Source: Ruminococcus sp. | Lineage (GTDB): Bacteria > Bacillota_A > Clostridia > Oscillospirales > Ruminococcaceae | NCBI RefSeq assembly: GCF_016283395.1 | Contig: NZ_JAEEMU010000040.1 | Coordinates: 76,289-140,288, forward strand | Length of the DNA stretch: 64,000 nucleotides | Direction of reading: 5' to 3' | In this document: positions 1-8,298 of the stretch, piece by piece | How positions within the stretch are numbered: position 1 is the stretch's first letter | Layout: each line of letters opens with the position of its first letter | Notes under the pieces: model-generated | Database searches by the model: none | What the model saw: the letters and a program-made list of their open reading frames with translations, nothing else | What the model was told of the DNA's origin: nothing | Translations under genes and position numbers: made by a program

Positions 1-1
1 C

Positions 2-460
2 GTATTTACCGCCTATATCCATGTGCCTACAGGTGCAGGTTATACTCACGCAGGTGACGGACTCATCTACCTCGCCGCAAGTGTGCTCCCACTTCCGTAT
101 GCAGTAGCTGCCGGAGTTATCGGCGGTGCTCTCGCTGACGGACTTTCGGGATTTCCTATCTGGATACCTGCTACTATCGTCATAAAAGCAATTACAGCTC
201 TGTTCTTTACCAATAAATCGGATAAGATAATCACAAAGCGCAATCTTCTCGGCATTATCCCGTCACTTATCGTATGTGTGGTCGGATACAGCCTTTATGA
301 AGGCGTCGTAATTACAAAGGGCTTCTCTACAGCCGCTATTATTGCCGCTTTCGGTCAGACTCCCGCTTATTGCATACAGATCGCTGCAAGCACTGTACTG
401 TATATCGTTACAGGTCTTGCTCTTGACAGATCAGGTCTTAAAAAGTCACATCTTATATAA
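2..460 (+). CDS. ECF-type transporter S component-like membrane protein (5' partial)
   Basis: The gene enters from the left edge; the frame is open from base 2 and the start is outside, so the GTG at 23 is probably internal. The visible 152 residues are hydrophobic with about four membrane segments. They contain the pattern HVPTGAGYTHAGDGLIYLAA followed by ALADGLSGFPIWIPATIVIKA, which resembles small integral membrane proteins of the ECF S-component type (TIGR04002-like). Such proteins usually bind a vitamin or related substrate and work with a shared energising module. No such module is visible here and the substrate cannot be told. A terminator-like hairpin follows. Family assignment is moderately sure, function is inferred. 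Confidence 0.6.
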   Translation, partial: VFTAYIHVPTGAGYTHAGDGLIYLAASVLPLPYAVAAGVIGGALADGLSGFPIWIPATIVIKAITALFFTNKSDKIITKRNLLGIIPSLIVCVVGYSLYEGVVITKGFSTAAIIAAFGQTPAYCIQIAASTVLYIVTGLALDRSGLKKSHLI

Positions 461-772
461 TACACGAGCAATAAAAAAGGACTGCATAACTGTGGTATAT
501 ATAGGAACTTTTATGCTTATTATTGAGAGAACCCCTTTTGAAAAAGGGGCTTCTCTCAAACTCTCTCCCGAAAACTTTCGTTTTTATTTTTTTCCGGATA
601 GTGCGCGACCTGTATACTTGCAGGTCTTTTTTATTATCATACGCGCCCTATCCGGAAAAAAATCAGATAAAAGTCTTTGGAAAGGGGTTCGGGGGATAAC
701 CTTTCCTCAGAAAGGGTTCCCCCGATAATTAACTATAAACTTCTATATAAGCATCACTGCTATGCAGTTCTT
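461..772. repeat. Intergenic region of nested inverted repeats
   Basis: This 312-base gap holds no convincing gene. It carries a hairpin at 527-555 (CCCCTTTTTGAAAAAGGGG type), a GACCTG/CAGGTC hairpin with a T-run at 607-632, a long inverted pair (TTTTTTCCGGATAG near 588-601 against CTATCCGGAAAAAAA near 648-662) and a hairpin AACCTTT/AAAGGGTT at 698-718. The nested symmetry around the 607-632 hairpin looks like a mobile palindromic or fold-back element rather than a simple terminator. A reading frame running from 342 to 728 crosses all of this and is not believed to be a gene. Confidence 0.5.
607..632 (+). terminator. Probable intrinsic terminator after the S-component gene
   Basis: Stem GACCTG/CAGGTC with an 8-base loop is followed by TTTTTT. 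It lies about 150 bases after the stop codon and inside a larger inverted repeat. Confidence 0.5.
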
Positions 773-1501
773 TTATATCGCTTCGATGGCTTTTTCAAGT
801 ATCGTATGGTCGAAGCCTGCTTCGCCCTGTGAATTTATGACCAGTACGAAATCATCATCTATCTTTCTTGCATAGTATACCAGCTCCAAGCTAAGCTGCT
901 CAAGAACTATTGTCTCTTTTGTGTATTCCATGCCGCTGATAGTTATTTTTTCGGGAGCTGATACTTTTATATCTTCCGTTTCATTAAATTCTATCCGATC
1001 TTCCATGAACTCCTCTACAGTGACATTTTCCTTTTCGGGATACATGAGCTTTGTGTTACTGTACTGAAAAACATAGGTAGTATCTGTACTGTTGGCTACA
1101 AGATCGGTAATGTGCATTCCCTGCTCCTGCTTTGAACGTTCGTCAAGAGTTGACCACATTTTTTTGAGTTCTTTTTCATTTTCAGCTCTGTCATTCAGTG
1201 CTGTATCTTCGGGAAATGTTACCTTAAAGCCTGCGTATTCGGAAGTGTAGACCTTACCGTTTACAGTTCCGCTTTTGAAGTTAGTCCCCTCGCCTGCGTC
1301 CGCAAACTCGGTAGCTTCTTCTGTAACAGCTTCGGTAGTAGTTACAGTTATCGGCTCAGTCTCTATGGGTTTATAATCATCTACCGTATGAGCTTCCTCT
1401 GCGGTAATCTCTATCGGCTCGATAGTAGCGGTCTTGTTGCCGCATGATACTGCCGACGCTAACGCGAAAATCACGGTCATGGTCAATGCTGCCTTTTTCA
1501 T
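773..1501 (-). CDS. Lipoprotein with the shared YTSEYAGF domain
   Basis: A 242-residue predicted lipoprotein: MKKAALTM, a hydrophobic stretch, then a lipobox ending in SAVSC at about residue 20. An acidic and Thr-rich linker leads to a C-terminal domain from about residue 75 starting NFKSGTVNGKVYTSEYAGFK and containing the features FQYSNTKLMYPE and EFMEDRIEF. The same domain occurs in the lipoprotein at 2394-3401 and in the anti-sigma-like protein at 17937-19061, although this copy is the most diverged. It should sit on the outer face of the membrane. The domain's function is unknown to me. It stands alone with its own promoter and its start has GGGGGGAT just upstream. Confidence 0.75.
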   Translation of the reverse strand: MKKAALTMTVIFALASAVSCGNKTATIEPIEITAEEAHTVDDYKPIETEPITVTTTEAVTEEATEFADAGEGTNFKSGTVNGKVYTSEYAGFKVTFPEDTALNDRAENEKELKKMWSTLDERSKQEQGMHITDLVANSTDTTYVFQYSNTKLMYPEKENVTVEEFMEDRIEFNETEDIKVSAPEKITISGMEYTKETIVLEQLSLELVYYARKIDDDFVLVINSQGEAGFDHTILEKAIEAI

Positions 1502-1530
1502 TGTGATCCCCCCCGATCAAAATTTTGATT

Positions 1531-1559
1531 ATTGTAACATATTTAATGGGTTTTGTCAA
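1531..1559 (-). promoter_or_regulatory. Promoter of the lipoprotein gene at 773-1501, with palindrome
   Basis: On the minus strand a -35 TTGACA (1554-1559) and a -10 TACAAT (1531-1536) are separated by 17 bases. Directly downstream lies a perfect 14-base palindrome, ATCAAAATTTTGAT (about 1516-1529), placed where a repressor could block transcription start. The operator role is inference. Confidence 0.65.
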
Positions 1560-1610
1560 GCGGCACTGTAAGTTCCGCCACTGACAGATAATTTGTTTTT
1601 AAAACATATA

Positions 1611-1640
1611 TTGACATAATATACGTAAATATGTTATACT
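1611..1640 (+). promoter_or_regulatory. Promoter of the zinc-ribbon membrane protein gene
   Basis: TTGACA at 1611-1616 and TATACT at 1635-1640 with an 18-base spacer, about 30 bases before the start codon at 1672. Confidence 0.6.
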
Positions 1641-1671
1641 TGCAATATACTATTCTGACAGGAGTGATCTT

Positions 1672-2292
1672 ATGTATTGCCCAAACTGCAACAGCAACCT
1701 TATGGACGGCACAAGGAAATGCCCGTTCTGCGGCACAGAATTCAACAACGATCCCAACAGCGCACCTCAGCAGAACTACAACTCACCACAGTCCAACTAC
1801 AATATGCGTCAGCAAAATTCCTTTAATTATAATAACTACAATAACTATGCACCAACAAATCCGCCAAGAGTGAATTTCAGATCAAAGCCTAACACCTTGG
1901 GTATATTAGCTTCGATAGCTATTATCATAGCAGTATTCTTGCCGTTCTTTTCGATAACACTTATCATAACAGTAAGCGGTTCGCTGTTTGACGGAAAAGA
2001 CTGGATATTATTTATCCCCGTTGGAATACTCGGTTTGATTTTCTCTGCTATGAAAATGAACAAAGCCGTTCTTACTGTAGGAGTTATCGCTGTTGTGTTA
2101 ACAATTGGTGAGGCTATTCTTGCATCGGAACAAAGGCTGAAATCAAAATTAGGCGAATATTGGGATGAGATTTCCGATTATGTAGAATTAAGCTATGACT
2201 ACGGTTTTTATGTAATGATAGCTGCTTCAGTACTGTTATTGATTGCAGGTATATACGGAGTATCACAGGACAGCAAATTCCGTAGTTTCTGA
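1672..2292 (+). CDS. Zinc-ribbon membrane protein
   Basis: This 206-residue protein begins with a zinc ribbon: MYCPNCNSNL and CPFCGTEF supply a CxxC pair each. A linker of about 55 residues rich in Asn, Gln, Tyr and Pro follows. The second half has about four membrane segments (for example GILASIAIIIAVFLPFF and VMIAASVLLLIAGIYG). The arrangement of N-terminal ribbon, disordered linker and membrane bundle is common in Firmicutes proteins of unknown role, where the ribbon probably faces the cytoplasm. The start has GGAG eight bases upstream and a good promoter before it. It is a single-gene unit between promoter and terminator. No specific function can be given. Confidence 0.7.
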   Translation: MYCPNCNSNLMDGTRKCPFCGTEFNNDPNSAPQQNYNSPQSNYNMRQQNSFNYNNYNNYAPTNPPRVNFRSKPNTLGILASIAIIIAVFLPFFSITLIITVSGSLFDGKDWILFIPVGILGLIFSAMKMNKAVLTVGVIAVVLTIGEAILASEQRLKSKLGEYWDEISDYVELSYDYGFYVMIAASVLLLIAGIYGVSQDSKFRSF

Positions 2293-2330
2293 TTGGCAAA
2301 CGATCTGAGCTTATACATAATATCAAAAGT

Positions 2331-2392
2331 GGGACGATGCTTACATCGTCCCATTACTTTTCGGGGCGGATATTATCCGCCCCTTTATTTTT
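2331..2392 (+). terminator. Two tandem hairpins, the second an intrinsic terminator
   Basis: The first hairpin is GGGACGATGC/ACATCGTCCC (2331-2352). The second is GGGGCGGATA/TATCCGCCCC (2363-2383), followed by TTTATTTTT. The second hairpin also lies just past the stop of the minus-strand lipoprotein gene at 2394 and recurs at 17906-17926 beside that gene's paralogue. Confidence 0.75.
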
Positions 2393-2393
2393 A

Positions 2394-3401
2394 TCATACT
2401 GCTTCAAATCTGCCTGCGAAGTCATTCTCGTCAGCAACTGCGCTGCCGCTTGCTAAGATCTCTACCATAAAGTTTTCGTCTACTCTTCTTACATATACAT
2501 TTTTGAGGTAGCCGTTGCTCTCGGTCCTCATCATATAATAGTCCTTGCCGCCAAGTGTTACTATCTCGGGGCCGCTTACATATGTATATACAGTGCCTGC
2601 GAGACCGCTTTCGAGGTAGTCGTTGAGGAAGCTCTCCTCGGACATATTAGGTGTATCAGGATATCTGAGCTTTGTATTGATAAACTTTACTTCTACTCTG
2701 CCCTCTGCGTTGGCATATGTTCCCACAGCATCTGAAATGCCTGTGAAATATACCTTTTTCTCTTCATCTGTCATAACTCTTGCAGGCATATAGTAATAAG
2801 TGTAGAGGTCATCTTCGTTAAGGAAAGATGTGTCTGCTGGTGCTGTGAACTTAAAGCCTGCATACTCAGATGTATAGACATTGCCGTTTGAAACGCCCTT
2901 TCTGAAAGCTGTTCCCTCTGCTGCGGCTGCGTCAAGTCTGCCGCTTTCGATAGTTCCGACAGCAGCGGTAGTAGTGGTTGTAGTCTGCGGCTTTGCTGTT
3001 GTCTTGACAGTAGTCTGTGTCTGCTTTGCAGTAGTCTTTGAAGTTGCAGCTACAGTCTTTGCTGTGGTTTTTACTGTGGTCTTTGCAGGCTGAGGCTTCT
3101 TGGCAGCGGTCGTAACTGCCACTCTTACTGCTGTTGTATCAACGCTGTTCACCTTTACAGCGGCTGCTGTTACTGCACTTTCGGTCTTAAATGTCTCTGT
3201 GGACTTTTCAGTATCGCTCTTTTTCGCAGTTGTCACCTTTTCACTTGCTTTATCAGCTGTTTTTTCAGATGAGGTTATCTCGTAAGATACAGCCTTTATC
3301 TCATCAGGCTGCGATGCCTGATATGTCGTAACGCTTCTTCCGCATGATGTGAGTGCGCAAAGTGAAGCTGCTATTGTTATCATTAAAGTTGACTTTTTCA
3401 T
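2394..3401 (-). CDS. Lipoprotein with Thr-rich linker and YTSEYAGF domain
   Basis: A 335-residue predicted lipoprotein with signal MKKSTLMITIAASLCALTSC (lipobox cysteine near residue 20). Residues about 25-160 form a long Thr/Lys/Ala/Pro-rich linker with KTTVKTTAK-type repeats, as in wall-spanning secreted proteins of ruminococci. Residues about 165-335 are the domain beginning VSNGNVYTSEYAGFKFTAP and ending near DENDFAGRFEAV. This domain and part of the linker are almost identical to the outer half of the anti-sigma-like protein at 17937-19061. The similarity continues at DNA level past the stop codon into the hairpin. The ribosome site is AAGGAG. Function unknown; a ligand-binding or decoy partner of the sigma system is an inference. 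Confidence 0.8.
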   Translation of the reverse strand: MKKSTLMITIAASLCALTSCGRSVTTYQASQPDEIKAVSYEITSSEKTADKASEKVTTAKKSDTEKSTETFKTESAVTAAAVKVNSVDTTAVRVAVTTAAKKPQPAKTTVKTTAKTVAATSKTTAKQTQTTVKTTAKPQTTTTTTAAVGTIESGRLDAAAAEGTAFRKGVSNGNVYTSEYAGFKFTAPADTSFLNEDDLYTYYYMPARVMTDEEKKVYFTGISDAVGTYANAEGRVEVKFINTKLRYPDTPNMSEESFLNDYLESGLAGTVYTYVSGPEIVTLGGKDYYMMRTESNGYLKNVYVRRVDENFMVEILASGSAVADENDFAGRFEAV

Positions 3402-3652
3402 TTTGAATTCTCCTTTTTTATTTATAAATGTTTGGTTGTCTTATTTTTTAAACGTACGTTTTGTGCTTTCATCTATAACTATCGTATGTCAAAACGAAAG
3501 TGTTACATATTTTTTGAAAAAATTAAAAATAGAATTATTAGGATATGGGAATGGGGATATGAAAAAGGGCGCGCGGAACGCGCCCCTACATTTTGTCATT
3601 TGAAGTTTACATAATTTAACGGGCTGCCACAGGCAGCCCCTACATATTATTC

Positions 3653-3736
3653 TGTAAGCGATGTACGATCATCGTTTTTATTAAGAGTGAGCGAGTTCAC
3701 GAGCGACAACGTGGCAAGGGTGCAGCGTCACGCTGC
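3653..3736 (+). repeat. R element, copy A
   Basis: First of three copies of an 85-base interspersed repeat. Its core reads TGTAAGCGATGTACGA, then an AAGAGTGAGCGAG block, then CGAGCGACAACGTGGCAAGG, and it ends in a palindrome (GCAGCGT/ACGCTGC, 3722-3736). It starts a few bases after a CCCTACA palindrome. Copies B and C lie at 37686-37772 and 57238-57322 in the opposite orientation. Confidence 0.85.
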
Positions 3737-3767
3737 AAAAAAGGCGGACATATTGTCCGCCTTTTTT
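3737..3767 (-). terminator. Terminator of cellobiose phosphorylase
   Basis: Stem GGCGGACA/TGTCCGCC flanked by an A-run on one side and a T-run on the other, so it can work in both directions. It is seven bases past the stop codon of the minus-strand gene. Confidence 0.85.
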
Positions 3768-3773
3768 ATGAGC

Positions 3774-6260
3774 TTAGCCCATTACTATTTCAACTTCGTG
3801 TGTGCCGCCATTGCATACAGGAATTACGCATCCCTCTACTGCCTTGCCGTCAACTGTCATTGTCTTTACGCCCTTGCATACGTGTGCAGGATTCTTGACT
3901 GTGATGTTGAATGTTGCTCCTCTGAACTTACGAACTGCTGTGAAGCCGTCCCACTCGTGAGGAATGGAAGGATCTACCTTGAGTCCGTCAAATACAGGCT
4001 GTACACCAAGAATGTACTGGGAAATAGCTACCATGTTCCATGCAGCTGTACCTGTGAGCCATGAGTTCTTGCCCTGACCGAAGTTCTTTGCGTCCTTACC
4101 GCCGATCATCTGTCCGTATACATATGGTTCTGTCTTGTGGATATCAGATGTCTCTTCAGTGAAAGCAGGAGCTATCTTGCTGTAGTACTCAAATGCCTTG
4201 TCACCTCTGCCTGCGTATGCTTCAGCACAGATGATCCATGCATTGTTGTGTGTGAAGATACCTGCGTTCTCCTTGTATCCGCCCGGATATGTGGAAATTT
4301 CACCGTACTGTACATAGTACTTTGTGAATGCAGGATTGTTGAGAACAAGACCGAACTCGCAATTGAGGTACTTATCAATGGAGTTGAGTGTCTTGATATC
4401 TGCGCCCTGATCCTTACCGATCTCGGACATAACTGCGAAGCCCTGTGGTTCGATGAAGATCTTGCCTTCCTCGCACTCCTTGGAGCCCATCTTCTCGCCG
4501 TTAGCGTCGTAAGCTCTGATGAACCAGTCGCCGTCGAATGCAGATTCCATAACGTTCTTCTTCATCTTGTCGATCTCAGCCTGAGCCTTTGCAGCTTCGT
4601 CCTTCTTGCCGAGATGCTCTAAGATGCCTACGAATGCAGGACCTGTGTATGTGAAGAGTGCTGCAACAAATGCAGACTCTGCTATCTTTGAGTAGCCGCC
4701 CTCAGCCTTGAACTTAGGATTTGTATAAGTCTGGAAGCTCTCACCAGGTGTGTCTGAGAAGCATGAAAGGTTGATACAGTCGTTCCAGTCAGCTCTCATT
4801 GCAAGCGGGAGACCGTGAGGTCCGAGGTTGTTTACGATGTGATAGAATGAAACATTGAGGTGCTCGAGCATTGTGTGCTTGCCGTTCGGATCATCGTCGA
4901 AAGGAACGTTTGCATCAAGAATTCCCCAGTCGCCTGTTTCCTTGATATAAGCTGCAACAGAAAGGATCATCCAGAGCGGATCGTCTGAGAAGTCGCCGCC
5001 GATATCAGCGTTGCCCTTCTTTGTAAGAGGCTGGTACTGGTGATAGCAGCCGCCGTCTGAAAGCTGTGTTGAAGCGATGTCGATCAGTCTCTCTCTTGCA
5101 CGCTCAGGTATCTGGTGTACAAAGCCGAGGATATCCTGGTTGGAGTCACGGAAGCCCATTCCACGACCGATACCGCTCTCGAAGTAAGAAGCAGAACGTG
5201 AAAGGTTGAATGTTACCATACACTGATACTGGTTCCAGATATTTACCATACGGTTTACCTTGTCATCAGGTGTATTAACGTTGAAGATAGAAAGGAGATC
5301 CTCCCATGTGCTGCGGAGCTCTGCAAGACCTGCTGCTACCTTTTCAGGTGTGTTGTACTTCTCGATCATTGCATAAGCCTTTTCCTTGTTGAGTACCCAT
5401 GTCTCTCTTGTAAGGAGGTTAGCAGGCTTTTCAGCAGCAAACTTCTTGTCCTGTGGGTTCTCAGCATAGCCGAGGATATAGATGAGAGTCTTTGACTCGC
5501 CGGGAGCAAGAGTTACCTTCTTGTAGTGTGAAGCTACAGGTGACCAGCCGTCTGCGAATGAGTTTGAAGGCTTGTCAGCCTTTACTGTCTCAGGGTTGTC
5601 CCAGCCGTTGTAGATGCTTCCGAGGAATGAGTCACGGTCTGTATCATAGCCGTCGATCTCATCGTTTACTGTATAGAAAGCGTAGTGGTTACGTCTGTCT
5701 CTGTACTCTGTTACGTGGTAGATAGTTGAGCCTTCGATCTCCACACGACCTGTTGAGAAGTTTCTCTGGAAGTTTGTACAGTCGTCCTGAGCGTCCCAGA
5801 GACACCATTCAGCAATTGAGAAGATAGAGAAGCTCTTAGCTTCATTGCTCTCGTTTGTGAGAACTACCTGCTGTACTTCTCCGTCGTAGTTCTGCGGAAC
5901 GAAGAATGTAACCTCAGCCTTGAGTCCGTTCTTCTTACCTGTGATAACTGTATAGCCCATACCGTGACGGCACTCGTACTCGTCGAGTTCTGTCTTTACA
6001 GGTGCCCAGCCCGGGTTCCAGATTGTTCCGTTGTCGTTGATATAGAAATAACGTCCGCCCATATCGATCGGTACGTTGTTGTAGCGATAACGTGTGATAC
6101 GTCTGAGGCGAGCGTCCTTATAGAAGCAGTAGCCGCCTGCTGTATTGGAAATAAGCGAGAAAAATCCCTGATTTCCGAGATAGTTTATCCACGGATAGGG
6201 AGTCTTAGGGGAATTGATAACATATTCCTTTTTAGCGTCGTCAAAAAATCCGAACTTCAT
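3774..6260 (-). CDS. cbp: Cellobiose phosphorylase (GH94)
   Basis: This cytoplasmic enzyme splits cellobiose with phosphate to alpha-glucose 1-phosphate and glucose, saving ATP during cellulose use. The 828 residues match the usual family length. Recognisable blocks are [19 protein letters not shown] near the N-terminus, [19 protein letters not shown], the segment around [25 protein letters not shown], and [11 protein letters not shown] at about 488-498. The DWND residues at 491-494 hold the region of the family's catalytic acid. There is no signal peptide. AAAGGAG precedes the ATG. It is a single-gene unit with its own promoter and terminator. A cellodextrin or other beta-glucoside phosphorylase is a less likely alternative. 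Confidence 0.94.
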   Translation of the reverse strand: MKFGFFDDAKKEYVINSPKTPYPWINYLGNQGFFSLISNTAGGYCFYKDARLRRITRYRYNNVPIDMGGRYFYINDNGTIWNPGWAPVKTELDEYECRHGMGYTVITGKKNGLKAEVTFFVPQNYDGEVQQVVLTNESNEAKSFSIFSIAEWCLWDAQDDCTNFQRNFSTGRVEIEGSTIYHVTEYRDRRNHYAFYTVNDEIDGYDTDRDSFLGSIYNGWDNPETVKADKPSNSFADGWSPVASHYKKVTLAPGESKTLIYILGYAENPQDKKFAAEKPANLLTRETWVLNKEKAYAMIEKYNTPEKVAAGLAELRSTWEDLLSIFNVNTPDDKVNRMVNIWNQYQCMVTFNLSRSASYFESGIGRGMGFRDSNQDILGFVHQIPERARERLIDIASTQLSDGGCYHQYQPLTKKGNADIGGDFSDDPLWMILSVAAYIKETGDWGILDANVPFDDDPNGKHTMLEHLNVSFYHIVNNLGPHGLPLAMRADWNDCINLSCFSDTPGESFQTYTNPKFKAEGGYSKIAESAFVAALFTYTGPAFVGILEHLGKKDEAAKAQAEIDKMKKNVMESAFDGDWFIRAYDANGEKMGSKECEEGKIFIEPQGFAVMSEIGKDQGADIKTLNSIDKYLNCEFGLVLNNPAFTKYYVQYGEISTYPGGYKENAGIFTHNNAWIICAEAYAGRGDKAFEYYSKIAPAFTEETSDIHKTEPYVYGQMIGGKDAKNFGQGKNSWLTGTAAWNMVAISQYILGVQPVFDGLKVDPSIPHEWDGFTAVRKFRGATFNITVKNPAHVCKGVKTMTVDGKAVEGCVIPVCNGGTHEVEIVMG

Positions 6261-6290
6261 AATAATACTCCTTTATTTTTGGTGACAAAG

Positions 6291-6345
6291 GCGGTCAAAA
6301 CAACCGCATTTGATTTATTATACCATATATTTGCATATAATACAA
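6291..6345 (-). promoter_or_regulatory. Promoter and possible operator of cellobiose phosphorylase
   Basis: On the minus strand a -35 TTGTAT (6340-6345) and a -10 TATAAT (6317-6322) are 17 bases apart. An inverted repeat GCGGT(7)ACCGC at 6291-6307 falls just after the expected transcription start, a position suited to repression. No regulator gene can be tied to it. Confidence 0.65.
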
Positions 6346-6408
6346 TAGATTTATCAAAAATTGCGTTGTATTTTTTTATGGGCGTTTTTTGTGCACATTG
6401 CCTTACGC

Positions 6409-6612
6409 TCATTCCTCAAAGGAAAAGAGTTCCTCGACTGTTGTGCCGAATACTTTCGCAATATCCATTGCAAGCTTCAGGGACGGATTGTACAGTCCCT
6501 TTTCAAGTCGGATTATGGTCTCGCGGCGGACTCCCACAAGGTCTGCAAGCTCTCCCTGCTTCATGTCGTGCTTTGCACGATATTCTTTAAGTTTTGTTTT
6601 TAGCTCGGACAT
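6409..6612 (-). CDS. XRE-family (Cro/CI type) transcriptional regulator
   Basis: A small DNA-binding regulator of 67 residues made almost wholly of a helix-turn-helix domain: [20 protein letters not shown] then [21 protein letters not shown] and FGTTVEELF. This is the compact form often found beside small membrane proteins. The ATG at 6612 is chosen because GGAGGA precedes it; the frame stays open a little further upstream without a ribosome site. The start overlaps the end of the preceding membrane-protein gene by 26 bases, so it is the last gene of that operon. It is a good candidate to bind the three operator-like sites before the operon at 8299-8378. Confidence 0.88.
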   Translation of the reverse strand: MSELKTKLKEYRAKHDMKQGELADLVGVRRETIIRLEKGLYNPSLKLAMDIAKVFGTTVEELFSFEE

Positions 6613-7033
6613 CATCTTCCTCCATATCTTTTGCAGACGGTGCGTCAAAGCACGTAAACAGAAAGCTTCTGAGTGCTATTGCTCCCATGACTGTTATCCA
6701 GCAGAAATCCGAGCATATTAGTCCTTTGTATAGGTAGTCGTTTGCAAAAACTGCTGCAAACAGCACTGTAAGCACAAGGAAAAGCGTAATCTTGTTGGCT
6801 CTTGCAAGGTTATACTGAACCATTTCGTCCTTTTTCTCCAGCTTGTAGAAGCGTGACTGTACGAAAAGCTGCACTGCCGCAAACAACGCCATGCCTATGA
6901 GTATCGAAAGCTTGTCACCGTATGCCTTGCCCTTTATATAACTGAATACATACAGGATTATCGGTGTGAGTGCTATGACCATTACGATAGTATGAAAATT
7001 ATAGTACGAAAATTTATTATTCTTGTTTTTCAT
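6587..7033 (-). CDS. Small membrane protein, paralogue 4 of the XRE operon
   Basis: 148 residues with about four membrane segments. It shares with its three upstream neighbours a middle motif ([19 protein letters not shown]) and an end pattern ([17 protein letters not shown]). The four proteins are clearly duplicates. Similar membrane proteins paired with XRE regulators are common in Firmicutes but their role is unclear; sensing or peptide defence has been guessed for such pairs. The 3' end overlaps the XRE gene, indicating translational coupling. Function unknown. Confidence 0.75.
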   Translation of the reverse strand: MKNKNNKFSYYNFHTIVMVIALTPIILYVFSYIKGKAYGDKLSILIGMALFAAVQLFVQSRFYKLEKKDEMVQYNLARANKITLFLVLTVLFAAVFANDYLYKGLICSDFCWITVMGAIALRSFLFTCFDAPSAKDMEEDDVRAKNKT

Positions 7034-7035
7034 TA

Positions 7036-7425
7036 TTATTCCTCCTCAGCCTTTGGTGTTCTGTCAAAGAACAGGAACAGAATACTTCTCAATAGTATTG
7101 CAGACAGCGCAGCAAATACATATACATCGCCTGCAAACAGCGCTTTGTTTGCGGAATTCTGACCAACAATGCTTAGCACAAACAAGGCAGCTATGACAGC
7201 AATAAGAGTTATCCCGTTAGCCCTGCCGAGGTTTAGCCTTGTAAGTTCATCTTTCTTTTCATATGGTCCGCCAAACTTGCCCACAAGGGTTATATCAGCT
7301 AAAGCTATAACAATTGTGACCCACTTTTTATTCGGGAAAAAATCACACGCAAAATAAGCCAGCATTACACCTAATGTAACTATGATAGTGATTATATGGG
7401 AGTTGCGGTAATTATTCTTTTTCAT
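7036..7425 (-). CDS. Small membrane protein, paralogue 3 of the XRE operon
   Basis: 129 residues from the ATG at 7425, which has AGGAGG upstream and lies one base after the stop of paralogue 2. A longer reading to 7620 has no ribosome site and overlaps paralogue 2 heavily, so it is rejected. About four membrane segments are present. The family motif reads EKKDELTRLNLGRANGITL and the tail LLRSILFLFFDRTPKAEEE. The charged tail presumably lies in the cytoplasm. Function unknown. Confidence 0.75.
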   Translation of the reverse strand: MKKNNYRNSHIITIIVTLGVMLAYFACDFFPNKKWVTIVIALADITLVGKFGGPYEKKDELTRLNLGRANGITLIAVIAALFVLSIVGQNSANKALFAGDVYVFAALSAILLRSILFLFFDRTPKAEEE

Positions 7426-7426
7426 A

Positions 7427-7882
7427 TCATTCTTCCTCCTCAGCCTTTGGTGTTCTGTCCAGCCAGAGAAAAACAATATTCTTTGCTGCAAAAAATACTC
7501 CGCACAAAAAGACAGCAAACATACACACATCACTGCCCTCGATGCTGTAATATTCAAAATGCCTGTGATTTCCGTGCAAATGCATGAAAATGCCGACAAG
7601 CACTGCTGCGCAAAGCTCAACTTTTACTGCGATATCTGTGGCTTTCAGCATAAGTTCACGGGAAAGCTCATCACTTGGCTGCTTTTTGTACTTCGCTGAC
7701 ATAACGCAAAGTAAAACTATTACGACGATAACAAGCGGAGACAGCACGTTGATAATATAATGAAATACTCTCGTGTGGTATATCTTTTCAAGCATTCCGC
7801 AGATAAACATTATTATCATCACCAGAGACGATACGAATTCTGATACAGCCTGCGCTTTCTGGCTCAATACTCTTTTTTTCAT
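7427..7882 (-). CDS. Small membrane protein, paralogue 2 of the XRE operon
   Basis: 151 residues, the most diverged of the four paralogues. The middle motif reads QPSDELSRELMLKATDIAV and the tail NIVFLWLDRTPKAEEEE. It has a longer N-terminal segment with an extra basic start (MKKRVLSQKAQ). About four membrane segments are predicted by eye. The ribosome site is only a weak AAGGGA. It lies 15 bases after paralogue 1. Function unknown. Confidence 0.72.
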   Translation of the reverse strand: MKKRVLSQKAQAVSEFVSSLVMIIMFICGMLEKIYHTRVFHYIINVLSPLVIVVIVLLCVMSAKYKKQPSDELSRELMLKATDIAVKVELCAAVLVGIFMHLHGNHRHFEYYSIEGSDVCMFAVFLCGVFFAAKNIVFLWLDRTPKAEEEE

Positions 7883-7897
7883 ATTAATTTTCCCTTT

Positions 7898-8281
7898 TTA
7901 TTCTTCCTCTGCTGCTTTAGGTGTCATATCAAATATAAGGAAAAGCAGACTTCTGAGTGCGACAGCTCCTAATATCACAACAAGGAACGCTGTTGCGGAT
8001 ATAGCGTGATAACGGGCTTTAAGTCCGAAATATACAAGTGCGCCTATGAGTGCCCAGAATGAGAATTTTGTCGCCTTTGCCATGTTTTCCTTTACAAGCT
8101 CGTCCTCTTTCTCGGACTGTCCGTCACATATCAGCGTGAATGCGATACATACCCACATTATCCACTCTGACCAGCCGCCGAGTATAAGTCCGCCCGCTAT
8201 AATGACAACTGCTGCGATGACGGTTGCTATATGTGTGGTTCTGAGTGTAACGATTTTCTTTTTGTTAGTTTTAGTGTTCAT
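7898..8281 (-). CDS. Small membrane protein, paralogue 1 of the XRE operon
   Basis: First gene of the operon, 127 residues from the ATG at 8281, preceded by AAGGAGG; a start 33 bases further upstream lacks a ribosome site. Motifs are SEKEDELVKENMAKATKFSF and VALRSLLFLIFDMTPKAAEEE, the same layout as the next three genes. Membrane segments include HIATVIAAVVIIAGGLILGG. The gene sits directly behind a strong promoter with three inverted-repeat operators. Function unknown. Confidence 0.76.
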   Translation of the reverse strand: MNTKTNKKKIVTLRTTHIATVIAAVVIIAGGLILGGWSEWIMWVCIAFTLICDGQSEKEDELVKENMAKATKFSFWALIGALVYFGLKARYHAISATAFLVVILGAVALRSLLFLIFDMTPKAAEEE

Positions 8282-8298
8282 AGTAATTCCTCCTTGGT

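Larger units (their letters stand above)
3402..3773. repeat. Gene-free region with palindrome cluster and R-element copy A
   Basis: No gene is supported in this gap. It holds two CCCTACA-type palindromes (3567-3590, stem GGGCGCG/CGCGCCC; 3621-3644, stem GGGCTGCC/GGCAGCCC), one copy of the approximately 85-base R element, and the terminator of the phosphorylase gene. Confidence 0.75.

Noticed and set aside
342..728. Frame of 128 codons after the S-component gene
   Set aside because: It overlaps the real gene and then runs through inverted repeats and a terminator.
5964..6590. A 208-codon plus-strand frame opposite the cellobiose phosphorylase start and the XRE gene
   Set aside because: It lies antisense to a certain gene and its promoter, has no ribosome site and looks like a codon-bias shadow.
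7426..7620. Extended N-terminus of XRE-operon paralogue 3
   Set aside because: The extension overlaps paralogue 2 and a strong ribosome site supports the ATG at 7425.
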